Assembly (NCBI GenBank): GCA_022495005.1
Contig: JAGYXB010002030.1
Span: 124,001 to 188,000, forward strand
Source of the DNA: Rhyacophila brunnea
Taxonomy: Eukaryota; Arthropoda; Insecta; Trichoptera; Rhyacophilidae
Reading direction: 5' to 3'
Length of the DNA stretch: 64,000 bases
A program made the translations under genes and the position numbers. Under the pieces are notes generated by a model that did no database searches, was not told the DNA's origin, and saw nothing but the letters and a program-made list of their open reading frames with translations. Shown here in pieces: positions 10,573-20,520 of the stretch. The first letter of the stretch is position 1, and every line of letters starts with the position of its first letter.

Positions 10573-11392
10573 GAACAAAAAAATAAATATAATTGAGATC
10601 ACAAGAAGTGCCATTCTCAAAATAAAACACTTCCTTAACAATCAAGATCGTAAGAGCCGAGCCACACCGGGCGACTCTGGTCTCGAGACCAGACCGATGC
10701 ATGCAGTTATATGGACCATGCCACACCTGGTCGCCCAGTAGTCGCGCAAGCAATAAAGTCGGGCGATCAGTAAAATCTCGTTCGTGCGCTCGGTCTGGTC
10801 CCACGGTCTCTCTGGTCGGGCGATCGGTAGCGATGTATGAAAACATATAGCTATGTATTGAGCGCTGCCACACTACGCGACCAGTCGCCGGCAGTCACGC
10901 CGCGGAGAGAATGTATTTTTTGCATACTTGCGTGTACATTCATTACTATTATTATTATTGGCTGCCTCTTGGTCGCCGGCAAGTCGCCCGAGTAAATCGC
11001 ACGAAGACACCAGAGTCGCCCGGTGTGGCCTGGCTCTAACTGCGTATGGTTCGTTGTTATGTTCTCTCATTTCTTTCATATGGAATAGAAGCTAAACGAA
11101 AAGATGACACAGAGAGTTGAAGCTTTCAAGATGTGGCTGTGTATACAGACGCATCCTCAAAATTCCTTTGACTGACCGGATGACAAATGTTGAAGGTCTC
11201 AATCGAATGGGAAAAGACCGAGAAGTTCTGCGTAATCTCAAAACCAGATAACTACAGTACCTCGGCCACATTATGAGAGGACGAAAGTACAGCATTCCTA
11301 ACTTGTCATATAATGAAAGATCAATGGTAATATTCCGTGGTTTAAGAACCTCAGTAGTTAGTACGAATACAGTTCCATTGAACTATTCCGGC
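10573..11392 (+). pseudogene. RTE-type retrotransposon tail, copy 2, split by a MITE
   Basis: Sequence homologous to 1-75 (ATAATTGAGATCACAAG onward) runs to 10650. The part homologous to 2297-2680 resumes at 11040 with CTGCGTATGGTTCG and runs to about 11392, where repeat D begins. Several frameshifts and stops break the frame, so it is older than copy 1. Both copies were cut at nearly the same place, just before the conserved MVRCY segment, but by different MITEs. Confidence 0.75.
10654..11036. mobile_element. TAA-flanked MITE (PIF/Harbinger-type)
   Basis: The left end GAGCCGAGCCACACCGGGCG and the inverted right end CGCCCGGTGTGGCCTGGCTC form TIRs of about 28 bp. TAA is duplicated at 10651-10653 and 11037-11039, as expected of PIF/Harbinger-type elements. 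It is 383 bp, GC-richer than its surroundings, and has inner repeats of CGACCAGTCGCCGG and GTCGGGCGATC types. The minus-strand open frames in it look incidental. It splits the RTE copy. Confidence 0.8.
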
Positions 11393-11610
11393 CAGGATCT
11401 TTGGCGGGCCCCCCTACCTACCACTAAGTTTAATGTCATGTGTGATGCACAACATAAACGTTTTCAAAATTGTGTTAGAAGTAAAAGTAAGGGTCTTCAG
11501 TTTATTTTTAGCGATTTTTTGTAGTTTTAATACATCTACTTGAATTATGGAGTTGTCGAGTCAACACAAAACAATCAAAAATTCCATCTTACAATCACAT
11601 TGTTTAATGT
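11393..11610 (+). repeat. Dispersed repeat D, fragment 2
   Basis: It contains TTTGGCGGGCCCCCCTACCT and GGTCTTCAGTTTATTTTTAG, homologous to 9985-10110 and 18420-18560. The TTAA MITE copy 2 is inserted at its right edge. Confidence 0.55.
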
Positions 11611-11613
11611 TAA

Positions 11614-11973
11614 GACGCATCAGTGAAACGGCAAATAATTTTCAACTATAAGCGCGACGAAATTTTGGACTCGCTGGCATTCGGAGAGAGAACGTCGAGC
11701 TGGGAACACGTCAATTTGTTTCGTGATGGCGACGGGGGCATTAATTCTTAAATCGTGTAAAGATGACTAAAAACGTTACCTATTTACTTGAAAAAGAAAA
11801 CATGTCAATGAATATATTATTATTGTTACTAATATAACAATAAACAGAACATTAAATGGACGCATGTTGGATTTATATGACAAATTATATTTCGTTCGTC
11901 ACGCGTCATTTGCACAATCCGCGCATCGCATAGCCACAATCTTTTTAGACCATGCCTCAACTGAGGTATAGCC
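11614..11973 (-). mobile_element. TTAA-flanked MITE copy 2, uninterrupted
   Basis: 360 bp, bounded by TTAA at 11610-11613 and 11974-11977. This is the reference empty copy: the place filled by R1-clade elements in copies 1 and 5 reads GTTATATTAGTAACAATAA here in sense. It has no coding frame. The ends GACGCATCAGTG and GGCTATACCTCAGTTG form weak TIRs. Confidence 0.8.
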
Positions 11974-12131
11974 TTAAATGAAACACTATGTATATATGTG
12001 AATTAAATACGTATTATTTTAATGTGTCTTTACACAAATAATTAACAGTTAATAACACCACAGTGAAAGCGAAACATTTTATTTGGTAGTATATATATTT
12101 TTAAGGAGACATGAATTTAATTTAACATTTT

Positions 12132-12203
12132 CACCCGCGACCCGCAATCCGCGCATCGGCTAGCCTCGATCTTTTTAGACCGTGCCTCAACTGAGGTATA
12201 GCC
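12132..12203 (-). mobile_element. TTAA MITE copy 3, terminal fragment
   Basis: About 72 bp homologous to one end of the MITE, from CACCCGCGACCCGCAATCC to GAGGTATAGCC, with TTAA at 12204-12207. The rest is missing. Confidence 0.7.
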
Positions 12204-12239
12204 TTAATAATCCCGTCGTGAAATAGCGCCTATTAGAGC

Positions 12240-12360
12240 ATATATGTGATGTGTATTTATCTCACATATCCGATTGACCCGGTACGCCAGCCCCCCCCCC
12301 GAGCCCTGTCAGACCCCCCTTGTGGGGGCCATGGTGGTAACACTACCTACCACTTTTTCA
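12240..12360 (+). repeat. Dispersed repeat D, 3' part
   Basis: TATCTCACATATCCGATTGA, a C10 run, then GAGCCCTGTCAGACC and TTGTGGGGGCCATGGTGG match the D pieces at 18690-18780 and 27730-27860. Confidence 0.5.
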
Positions 12361-13320
12361 CATTACCTTACATAACCTTATTTTCATACTTGATAAAGCT
12401 CACGTGTCGTAAAAAATATATTTATATTATCTGTGTGGTTTTAAATAAACGCATCTTTTAAAATATATAAATTCTTGTAAATTAACATCAAGTAAACGCT
12501 GAATCCTTCAAAATATCATCAAAAATTATGTTAAGTATATAAACGTATTTATTGATTAATGCCTCCTATGCGTGACACAGTTCCACTTGGATATTTCTGT
12601 GCCCATTCAGAGCAACTTAATATTCAACAAAATAAAATATAATAAATCACTCTCAATGCTTTTTGTAGATTTGAAAGTGAGTAAAATGAAATGTCAGAAA
12701 TAACGTTTCTTGCGAATTCTTTCGCTTCACGTCGCGTGTTGCTACGATCGCATTACCCGAATTGAAGGGGAAATGAAAACACAAAAAATATACTTACCTG
12801 CGTACTGTATTTCCGCCAGATTTGTCCAAACGCCCACGCGAAATTACCACAAAGAAAAGTACAACGTACGGTATCATTTAATTTGACAGCGTTTACTTTA
12901 ATCGTCTATTATTATCATGCAAACATTTATTTGACATTTGTTGATTGACGTTTACTAAAGAATTTTCTTAACATAATTATTATCGGTGCAGATCCTAGCC
13001 CTCTCTAACAACTTCTTCCACCTTTCACCCATCCAGTATCCACCAAATGCCTGTACTGACCGCTCTATGATCCGTGTTCACACCGTCCGACCACCAAAGT
13101 TTTTGTCTGAACGACAAAAGCATCACAATCAAGGCCTGAACAAAAACGATGCAATAAACGATGCGATGTGTAAGATGTTTTGCTGTAGTGTCGCCGCCAA
13201 ATCTTAGGTTGTTGCTTAACTAAGCGTCGATAACCTGCGAGCGCGTGTTGCTAAAATTGATATTTTTTGTGTTAAACAATATAAAGTCAGTGGTAAATAT
13301 TTTTAGTTAATTAAGTAGAA
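12361..13320. other. AT-rich region without recognised genes
   Basis: No supported gene. A CpG-bearing stretch lies near 12720-12850 and another near 13180-13260, just upstream of the THAP-like fragment. They could be promoter remnants, but nothing specific is visible. Confidence 0.4.
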
Positions 13321-13323
13321 AAG

Positions 13324-13395
13324 ACGGTTCTGTGTGTTGTATTAAAATGTGGTAACCGTACTGATAAGCAAGAAGATGATATTACGTTTCATAGG
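13324..13395 (+). pseudogene. THAP-domain N-terminal exon fragment
   Basis: The frame reads VLCVVLKCGNRTDKQEDD followed by ITFHR. THAP zinc fingers start with a Met-x-x-C-x-x-x-x-C block and continue to an FHR/FHxFP block, and both are present here (C-x4-C, then FHR). The expected ATG is ACG at 13324-13326, so the start is lost. After FHR the sequence AGGTTGAT could be a splice donor, or the copy may simply be truncated, since the rest of the domain is not found downstream. It could come from a host gene or a P-element-like transposase. Confidence 0.45.
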
Positions 13396-13399
13396 TTGA

Positions 13400-14090
13400 T
13401 ACATGTTTGTGATAAATTATTTGTATATTATTATATATTTTAATATCAAATGACCTGGTGATTCTTTAAAATAACTTAAATTATAGATATTTTTTACCTA
13501 ATGGTTGCATTTTGACCGCTTAAAAATACTATATAACGTAAAAAAAAATAGAAAATTATATTTTAATTCTGAGCATCTAGTGCGAGCACTAGCGAAATGG
13601 TCTATGGTCTCAAAATTTTGTATACGAATGCGTTCGGTCGCCCGCAAACCAAACGCACGGCACGCAGCTTCATTTAGCAATGCAATGGATGGCGTCTAGA
13701 TGTATCTATAGTCTAAGATCACAATTCATGTTACGCATTTTTTTATGGAAATCGTTGGTTACAGTTTTCTTATAAATAATATATGAAATTTATTAGATTC
13801 CCGAAAATCCCGGAGAGACAGTTATCTCAACCCTAGTTATATAGGTACAATACGAGACCAAGCAGTGTCTGCCCTTTGGCGTGTTAACAGGCACCTTCTC
13901 CGCGTCAATTACCTCCGCTAATGCGCTCCGCTCCTCTTCCACGGATCGCTGGGCAAGGCGGCAGGCGAACTCTTGTTTATTGCCTGTCTTGCTTGCTCTA
14001 AAACAGTTGGAGAGTCACTCTACAAATGACACATTAACGACCATCCCTCAACTTTATTTTCAATTTATTAACTACTAATCTTACTTTACA
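13400..14090. other. AT-rich region with one weak minus-strand exon candidate
   Basis: On the minus strand, 13913-13997 is an open 85-bp stretch bounded by an acceptor-like CAACTGTTTTAG and a donor-like GCGGAG/GTAATT. It encodes an Arg/Glu-rich peptide (CRLAQRSVEEERSALAE). No family is recognised, and splice-like signals of this quality occur by chance. Confidence 0.25.
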
Positions 14091-14091
14091 G

Positions 14092-14184
14092 GACGCAGAA
14101 AAGCTTGAAAATGAAATCCGCAAAGATGGTTTAAAGTTTAATGTCTCGAAGACAAAAGAAATGATAAAAAAACTGCCTTCCTGA
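14092..14184 (+). pseudogene. Possible reverse-transcriptase fragment
   Basis: A 30-codon stretch ending in TGA reads DAEKLENEIRKDGLKFNVSK and then TKEM. The GLKxNxxKTKxM pattern is typical of the segment after the YADD box in non-LTR RTs. It is short and isolated. Confidence 0.35.
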
Positions 14185-14228
14185 ATAAAATCGATCCTCG
14201 CCAATGGCGATCAAATATGTACAGAGTA

Positions 14229-14393
14229 GACAGACGTATGTACAGTAAAAACAAAACAATGATTCGTCTTGTGGATTGTATGCGTACGAATACGCGCTAA
14301 TCGGCTGCCAGGTATTTAGTACGGCTCCCCATCCGCACGCACACCATCGACCAACCGAATCATTGTTTTGTTTTTACTGCACATACGTCTGTC
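14229..14393. mobile_element. Short TA-flanked MITE
   Basis: 165 bp with TIRs of about 38 bp: GACAGACGTATGTACAGTAA against its inverse near 14356-14393. TA stands on both sides (14227-14228, 14394-14395), consistent with a Tc1/mariner-type MITE. One arm continues through AAACAAAACAATGATTCG. Confidence 0.75.
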
Positions 14394-14633
14394 TATCTTG
14401 CTTAACAAATATCAATTGACGGTTGTACCTACGTATGACGATATTGCATTTGGGCGTCTAAATAGTATTTTCAAAAGTGACCTTCCATTTTGTCTTAAGC
14501 GTTAACTGTTCAACTGAGGTGTTCCAGCAGTGCTAAGGTAAGAAAAATTAAAAAAAAATACTAGTAGCGCGGCGCGGCACGGGAAGGTGCATGTTGGGCA
14601 TAACGCAGAAAAACTACAAAATAAACCAATGGA

Positions 14634-15000
14634 CGGTGGCGAAGGGTGACTTTTGGAAAGAGGTAGGCTGTGGAGATCTGATAAAAAGAGCACACTTGTC
14701 AGGTATACTTACGAGAATAGTACGATATTTACTACTAACGAGGTACACACTAGTAAATGACAACGACACACTAATTCAATGAAACTTCAAAAACTCATTG
14801 ACGACATAAAAATGAGCGATATGTTTAAATTACGTATTTTTCAAAATTATATTTATCAAAAATCATTAGATAAAATTTATTTTTATTTATAAAAACAATC
14901 TATACTTACTTATTTATTAATATTCGATTAAACGCCGTTGAAATTATTTTTTTAATTATCTAATTATTAATGATTTTGGACAAAGTGCGCAGTCGTGACA
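14634..15000 (+). mobile_element. hAT-like element fragment, same family as 59336-61491
   Basis: GTGGCGAAGGGTGACTTTTG and AGAGCACACTTGTCAGGTAT match the left end of the element at 59336 closely. The right end is not recognisable here, so the copy is truncated near 15000. Confidence 0.6.
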
Positions 15001-15060
15001 ACATTATTATGCGCGAATGTATTAGGCTCTACGATAGGAGCTTACCTTATTTCGTACAAA

Positions 15061-15530
15061 TCAGCAGCCCAGTATTCGTCGCAAACATCTGTTTTCGAAG
15101 CTCAGTATACGGTTGCTCTGAGCCTTGGTAAAGTGCCATGATTCGCTACCGTAAAGCTGCACCGTCAGAATGCAAGCGTCGAATAGGCGGCATTTGGTTT
15201 TGACCGAGTACAATCGTGAGTCCCAGACATTTCGCATCGAGTTGAATGTTGCTCCAGCTATTCCCATTTGGATAGCGAGCTCTTTCTGCAAAATGCCATC
15301 TCCCGTGATGTGTACCCCAGGTACTTGAAGTTGTCGACGCTCTAGATGTTTTGTCCATCGCTAATCAGAGGGAAATCTGGATCAGGACAGGTGCTATTGC
15401 ACAAGACGTTGGTTTTCTTCGCGTTAATTTTCAAACCAACGCGAGAGGAATTGTTATGCAACCTGTCGATTGTCTCTTGAATGCCCTCGATTGAGTTGTC
15501 GAATTGTCGAATCGATTTAAGACACTTTAT
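15061..15530 (-). pseudogene. Non-LTR retrotransposon RT fragment
   Basis: On the minus strand the reading goes from TIDRLHNNSSRVGLKINAKK and TNVLCN (post-palm motif) through VDNFKYLGY to NVWDSRLYSVKTKCRLFDAC, VQLYGSESW and RRILG. This is the usual order of the RT fingers/thumb region and the LYGSExW block. Frames shift at least once (near 15330), and a stop follows DGQNI. EN and palm are missing. The clade is not assigned. Confidence 0.65.
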
Positions 15531-16100
15531 TTTATATTCAGAATGTTATAGATAGTACTATTTAATAAGTAAAATATGTCAATATTTTGCAGACATGTCT
15601 GTCAAATTTGAAATTAAAATAGTTTTTATTTAGTGGGCGGCAATTTCAAAACTGGCATCCGTGCCTGACCCGAGGCCATCCATGATAGCCGATGACATAG
15701 GGCAGGAGGCGATAAGAAAAAGGATTTCGAAAACGAGGCAAAAAAAACAATAAAAATAGAAAACCCGGGAGGGCGGGGAACGCGCAGGAACGAAATAGTT
15801 ATAAAAGTTTTAGTGGCCATAAAGGCGAGAGAAGAAATAAAATTGTCAGCCCACCGATGCTACTCTATGCTGCAGTTAACTTATATGCAACTAGAAAAAA
15901 CTTAACAACCATCTACACTGCCACAGTTTTAACGAAATTGGGACTAAAATTAAGCTCTGAAACGATATTTTTTTTTCACATTAAAACAGTGCTTTTTAAC
16001 GTTTTTTGGTTGGCGGAATCCTTGAAAGCAATTTGTAAAGTATCGGGGAACCCCTGCCTTGTGATGAATATTAAGGTTCAGATAGGAAAATTACATACAT
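15531..16100. other. Spacer, nothing recognised
   Basis: Includes an A-rich stretch near 15735-15770. The open frame 15857-16216 runs into repeat G and has no family motif. Confidence 0.4.
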
Positions 16101-16109
16101 TGACATACC

Positions 16110-16381
16110 GGAAAGTGACATACCAAGATTACCAAGGCAAGGTTACATGTAAATTGTACGTAAAACATTTCAACGTGGCACAGTTCGCCGTGAGCTTCCT
16201 TACCGGAAAGAGATGATCGTATGTACTATACGGTCTCCAATTTTATTAGATTAATTCAATTTTCATAGCTGATTTTGGCAAAATTCATGAATTCAAGAAT
16301 GAAAACCTAACCCAACCTAACAAATAATCCAGTTTATCGGCTATTTTCAAAATTTGTTGACTGCTGGCTTCCTGTAAACTG
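16110..16381 (+). repeat. Dispersed repeat G, copy 1
   Basis: GGTTACATGTAAATTGTACG, GGAAAGAGATGA and CTATTTTCAAAATTTGTTG are shared, inverted, with 58510-58745. Its CTGGCTTCCTGTAAAC end received the small hAT-type MITE next door. The class is unknown. Confidence 0.6.
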
Positions 16382-16487
16382 CAGTGTTTCCCAACCTTAT
16401 TTGTGCCCCCACTTTTACGCTTCAAAATCTCCATGCCCCCCTATCAAAATTTTATAGTTACGTAACGCCCCACGTTGGGAAACACTG
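16382..16487. mobile_element. 106-bp hAT-type MITE in repeat G
   Basis: The ends CAGTGTTTCCCAAC and GTTGGGAAACACTG are exact inverted repeats. CTGTAAAC is repeated at 16372-16379 and 16488-16495, with two extra bases (TG) before the left end. Comparison with repeat G copy 2, which lacks the insert, confirms the site. Confidence 0.8.
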
Positions 16488-16499
16488 CTGTAAACGTCA

Positions 16500-16934
16500 C
16501 GGTGAAGTGCATACGTACGACGGCGAACTGCATACGTACAAGTTTCCGGACATGACGAAGACAAAGGGCACCTAAGAAAATATAGACAAAAACAGAGCCG
16601 TTTACCATTTTTAACTATCATTTTTAATGATAAATTTGTTATTTTAACATACGTATTGTCCAAAACTAATATTATTAAGGCCAATAAACACACATAATAA
16701 TAAATGGTATAGTTATAAATTATTATTGTGATGTAGCTGTCATGCTGTTGTCCAAATTTTAAACCCTTTCGACAGAAACAAACGAACAGTGGGTAGTAAG
16801 AAGATGACGTACATTAATGGCAACTATTCATGGTTTTTTCATAAAATTGGAAAATAATTCATTAGGTATTTAAAAACAGGCACATAAAGTTGAACCTTTA
16901 TTACTCTGCTTGCCAAATTGGTTGTATTGACCTC
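16500..16934. other. Spacer, nothing recognised
   Basis: AT-rich with a short CATACGTACGACGGCGAACT repeat near 16510-16540; no gene seen. Confidence 0.4.
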
Positions 16935-16937
16935 TAA

Positions 16938-17381
16938 GGCCCTCCTCCCACGGAGCAACTGAAGTCCGACGGAACTGAAACTAAAATTCCAAACAGTATC
17001 TAGCTAATGTATTTCAATGGCGGTTGGCTGACGGCGAGACTGGAATCTTTCAGCTTCAAAACGGTCGCGATGAGACGCGTGAAGTTTCCAGTTACCGTAA
17101 AACAGTGGTACTAACATCATTAGATTCGGTGAAAAATCATATTTTCTTACCGAAATTGGTCGCACTGATAACATGTGTCATGCTATAAAAATCATTAACA
17201 ACCCAAGACGTCAAAATAACAAGATAAACAAAATTGAAATAACCTAATTCTATTCGAATAAACGCAGCAGCGTGCGTGTTGTCGGTTTTTGTACAAAACA
17301 GCTGATTGTTCAGTTTGACAGTTTGAGGTTATGTGATTATTATTTCAAGTGGTTTCAGTAGCGCCGTGTGCGAAACATCCA
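16938..17381 (+). mobile_element. TAA-flanked MITE (family F), truncated copy
   Basis: It starts after TAA (16935-16937) with GGCCCTCCTCCCACGGAGC and is collinear with the minus-strand reading of 33075-33632 (for example GTATTTCAATGGCGG and AAAATCATATTTTCTTACC). Homology stops near 17381, after GTGTGCGAAACATC, so the far end is missing. Confidence 0.65.
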
Positions 17382-18365
17382 ACACGGCCCGTGGAACCCG
17401 GTTGGGATCATTGCAGTAAAAGAACATCGAAAATTTGGGTCCACATACCTGAAACAAAGAGAAAAACAGAGGTTAATTTTGATAGTTGTAATCGAGAACA
17501 ATAATTTTACCACTGTGACTCGTAAATATTGTCAAAATTAAGTGTGCCTAGGTATATTTGGTTTATATGAAAATTATTTTCTAAATGTTTGAATATTTTT
17601 AGCTACCGTGAATTTTGACTAACGCAATTTGCGATTAATTTTCACCTATAATAAGCCATAATAATATACACTGTGCGAAATTGTACGTACATAGTATCTC
17701 AATTACGACAGTATACCGTGCGCAATAAATACATAGAGCAACTGAAGCCTAATTACGAAAAGACTTATGCATAAATAATACGTATAATATATAATAATAA
17801 ACGGCGTTGCGTATACTTCTAGAGAAGTTGTATGATTTATTAATGCTCGTTATATGTTAATTTTTGGCGTGTCGCTTTTAACAGCCATTATGCAGAAGAG
17901 AGTTTGTATGATCAAAAGTTTTATGTTATTCTCGAGGAATTCTCGTATTTTACACATTAAAGTGGATTATGAAAACTGAAGCCGTTTAAGAATTCTTACG
18001 AGAGCCGTAATTATACTCAAAAAAGGTGGCGTTTAAAACAATTATTTTTAATGCATTCATTGTTGGGAGCAATAACATTTTTTTTATTAAGGCCGTGACA
18101 TCACGCTATCAAATCCCGTGGAAAACAGCTTATAATAATGCGTATTTTAGGGAAATAATTAATGTCATAACATAATGACTGTTTCAAGAAAATGGTCGCA
18201 ACTTTAATCGAACCGATAAAATGAAATGCATTGCTAATTGCAGTTAAAGGGCAACTGTCGTTAACCCGATAAGAAGTCTCGTAAATATGACTGTCCTAGG
18301 ACTTTTACAGTTACCAACCACAGTACCTACATTCCTTCAACACGACCCCTTTGCCATGGTATAGA
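17382..18365. other. AT-rich region without recognised genes
   Basis: No open frame, repeat end or structured element could be supported. Confidence 0.45.
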
Positions 18366-18369
18366 TAAA

Positions 18370-18800
18370 TCATTATATCTATATAAATACCCTCACATCC
18401 TAAACCGGGCCCTGAAGCTAGGGTCTTTGTCGGACCCCCCTACCTATCGGTAAGATCAGTAAGGTTAAAAGAAGTGTGATGCACTACAGTAATATCAAAA
18501 AAATTAAGGGTATTCAGTGTAGTTTTAACGTTTTTGTTGTATTTGTAATACAACCACTTGAAATACCTATTGAGTTGTCAAGTATCAATAGACAATAATA
18601 AAAAAATGCATCATACAACCACATTTTTTAAATGTGAGTAATTATCAAGTATATGCGACTTTTTTTTACGATTATAGCAAATTTCTTGTGTTTATCTCAC
18701 TTATCTGATCGACACGCCACGCTGAGCCCCAGACTAGAGCCCTGTCACCCCACCTCCCCTTGTGAGGGCCATGATATAAAGTGCCACTATAGGCGATTGT
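18370..18800 (+). repeat. Dispersed repeat D, longest copy
   Basis: It joins the two halves seen separately elsewhere: GTCGGACCCCCCTACCTATC with ATTAAGGGTATTCAGTGTAG (as at 9985-10100) and TATCTCACTTATCTGATCG with CCACCTCCCCTTGTGAGGGC (as at 12260 and 27740). This shows they form one family of at least 430 bp. No ORF. Confidence 0.6.
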
Positions 18801-18827
18801 CAAATGTATTGGCATTGTTCGCTCTTA

Positions 18828-18946
18828 TGCCGGGTCCACACTGGCAACATGTCGCCGGCAACCTCGTTAGATTTTACGATAAGTATGATAATTATCGTAA
18901 AATTTAACGAGGTTGCCGGCGACATGTTGCCAATGTGGGCCCAGCA
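18828..18946. mobile_element. TTA-flanked foldback MITE, near-perfect hairpin
   Basis: 119 bp, almost all of it an inverted repeat: TGCCGGGTCCACACTGGCAA to its complement ending GGGCCCAGCA, with the centre near 18886. TTA stands at 18825-18827 and 18947-18949, the TSD size of PIF/Harbinger elements. Confidence 0.8.
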
Positions 18947-18949
18947 TTA

Positions 18950-19803
18950 TGTCTGTTTCAATTTCAATGCTCAAAAACAATATCACTACAACTACAAATC
19001 GCTTTTGCTTTACTCATGTTTCCACTGTAGAATGATTTTCATCTACTTTTTAGGAAATGTTTACAAGAAAAGTATACATTTTTTTTTTATATATATTTTG
19101 TGAGTTCCGTGTGAGTAATACGAATACGTACTAAAAACATCACTGCTTTTGTATACTTACAATGGGAATATAAAAACCGGGCGATCAGTGAATTAATGAA
19201 CAAAATGCACAAACTATGAATATTCCGAAAGACTTTGTCAGAGCAAATAGAAACATCAAACGTGGAAAAAATACGTAAAAAATAAAAATCTGCGAAAAAC
19301 GAAAAGCGGCGAAAAATAATCAAAATAAAAAATAGAGGTGAGCCGGCAGCGCTGCAGAGCCGGGACTAAAAAACCTGATTCATTTCCACGTGATTAATAA
19401 ACCTGTGATCCCATCCTGCGAAACACCCCCGCCCAGCCCTCGACGCTCAACAGCCCAACCCACGAGGGATGCCAGACTGCTAAATTGTTGGCCGTAATTA
19501 ATTATTGTTCATTGAAACATATCGGGAATTTCAATCGGCGTTAGATGCAAACACTGACAGTTCAAGTCAAAGGTTACATTGTTTGTGAGTTCATTAAATT
19601 TTATGATAGTATCATGTCTTGCTGAATAAAAGAATTCATATTAAACTAGTTGGAAGTAATATCGGGGTGCGGATTTATTTGTGACATTTATGTAAACGCA
19701 ACTATTATTGTAGACACAGACCAATAAAAATTATCGCTTTTTTTAAGTATTAAAAAATGGCATTAAAATATTTTATAGGAATGAAGAAAATTATATTCGA
19801 TTG
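18950..19803. other. AT-rich region without recognised genes
   Basis: Only short chance open frames. A mild GC rise at 19340-19460 has no recognised content. Confidence 0.45.
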
Positions 19804-19811
19804 ATATCTTA

Positions 19812-20056
19812 ACACCCACGGTGGCCGCATGGCTTAAGCGCCGGTCTATAGTGTCGAGGGTCCCAGGTTCGAATCCTGGGTCTGGCAAGTACACATATTG
19901 TTTTTCAATTTGTGTATGAGTCAGAGTATGGTCCTAATAGGTTGAGCAAGTGGCCGACATCCATTTCTCGTAAAAATAAATCTGTCAATGCAAACCTCCA
20001 CTCTGTGGAGGCCCATATGATCCTATTAGGATCGGACATGGTCGAAAGAAAAGAAG
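19812..20056 (+). mobile_element. tRNA-derived SINE, copy 1
   Basis: The head is tRNA-like: GGTGGCCGCATGGCTTAAGC (A-box region) and CCCAGGTTCGAATCCTGGG, a complete T-arm whose B box is GGTTCGAATCC. The body (GTATGAGTCAGAGTATGG, GAGCAAGTGGCCGACATCC, CCACTCTGTGGAGGCCC) is shared with copies at 24957 and 44011. It is flanked by a probable TSD, ATATCTTA against AAATCTTA. Pol III transcription is the expected mode for such elements. Confidence 0.8.
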
Positions 20057-20154
20057 AAATCTTATGAAAAAAATAAAAATACAAAATATATAAGTATGAT
20101 AAAACAAGAATATACATAATTTGAAAACATCTCATGTATATATATACACACCCG

Positions 20155-20375
20155 AAAGAAATTGAACCTGTATCTGCTGGATTCGCGCCAGGAATCTTTT
20201 CCAATTAAGCTACGGGCATCTTATTGAATTATAATATGTAGTTGTTACATGAAATGCATATCGAATCGCGAATCCAACAGATACAGGTTCAAGTCCCGTA
20301 GGGTGTCGTATTATCGAATGTTATATTCTCAAATCTTGTGTCGTATTCGTTGAATAAAATAAATAGTATATAAAA
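20155..20375. repeat. Head-to-head pair of tRNA-like segments with TIR-like end
   Basis: 20162-20187 (TTGAACCTGTATCTGCTGG onward) and 20267-20292 are inverted repeats containing opposite B boxes (GGTTCAA). The plus copy is followed by CTCAAATCTTGTG and ATTCGTTGAATAAAA, the family end motif. The pair could fold as a hairpin. Confidence 0.6.
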
Positions 20376-20520
20376 CAAGAAGTCTCACTTCTATCGTGTG
20401 TGCTGGTTACTTATCGGATTTCTTTTATTAATAAAAAAAAAAGAATATCCCTCGGCAAACTTCTGTCGCAGAGACAAACCTTGAATTAAAAATTCAAAAA
20501 AAAAAAAAAAGTGCGAACAA
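20376..20520. other. AT-rich spacer with poly-A
   Basis: Two A runs (10-15 bases), the second just before the GC-rich block; possibly a retroposon tail. Confidence 0.4.

Noticed and set aside
15857..16216. 119-codon plus-strand open frame
   Set aside because: No domain is seen, and its right half is dispersed repeat G.
19820..19888. A functional nuclear tRNA gene
   Set aside because: The T-arm is good, but the acceptor stem does not pair, and the sequence continues into a SINE body found in three copies.
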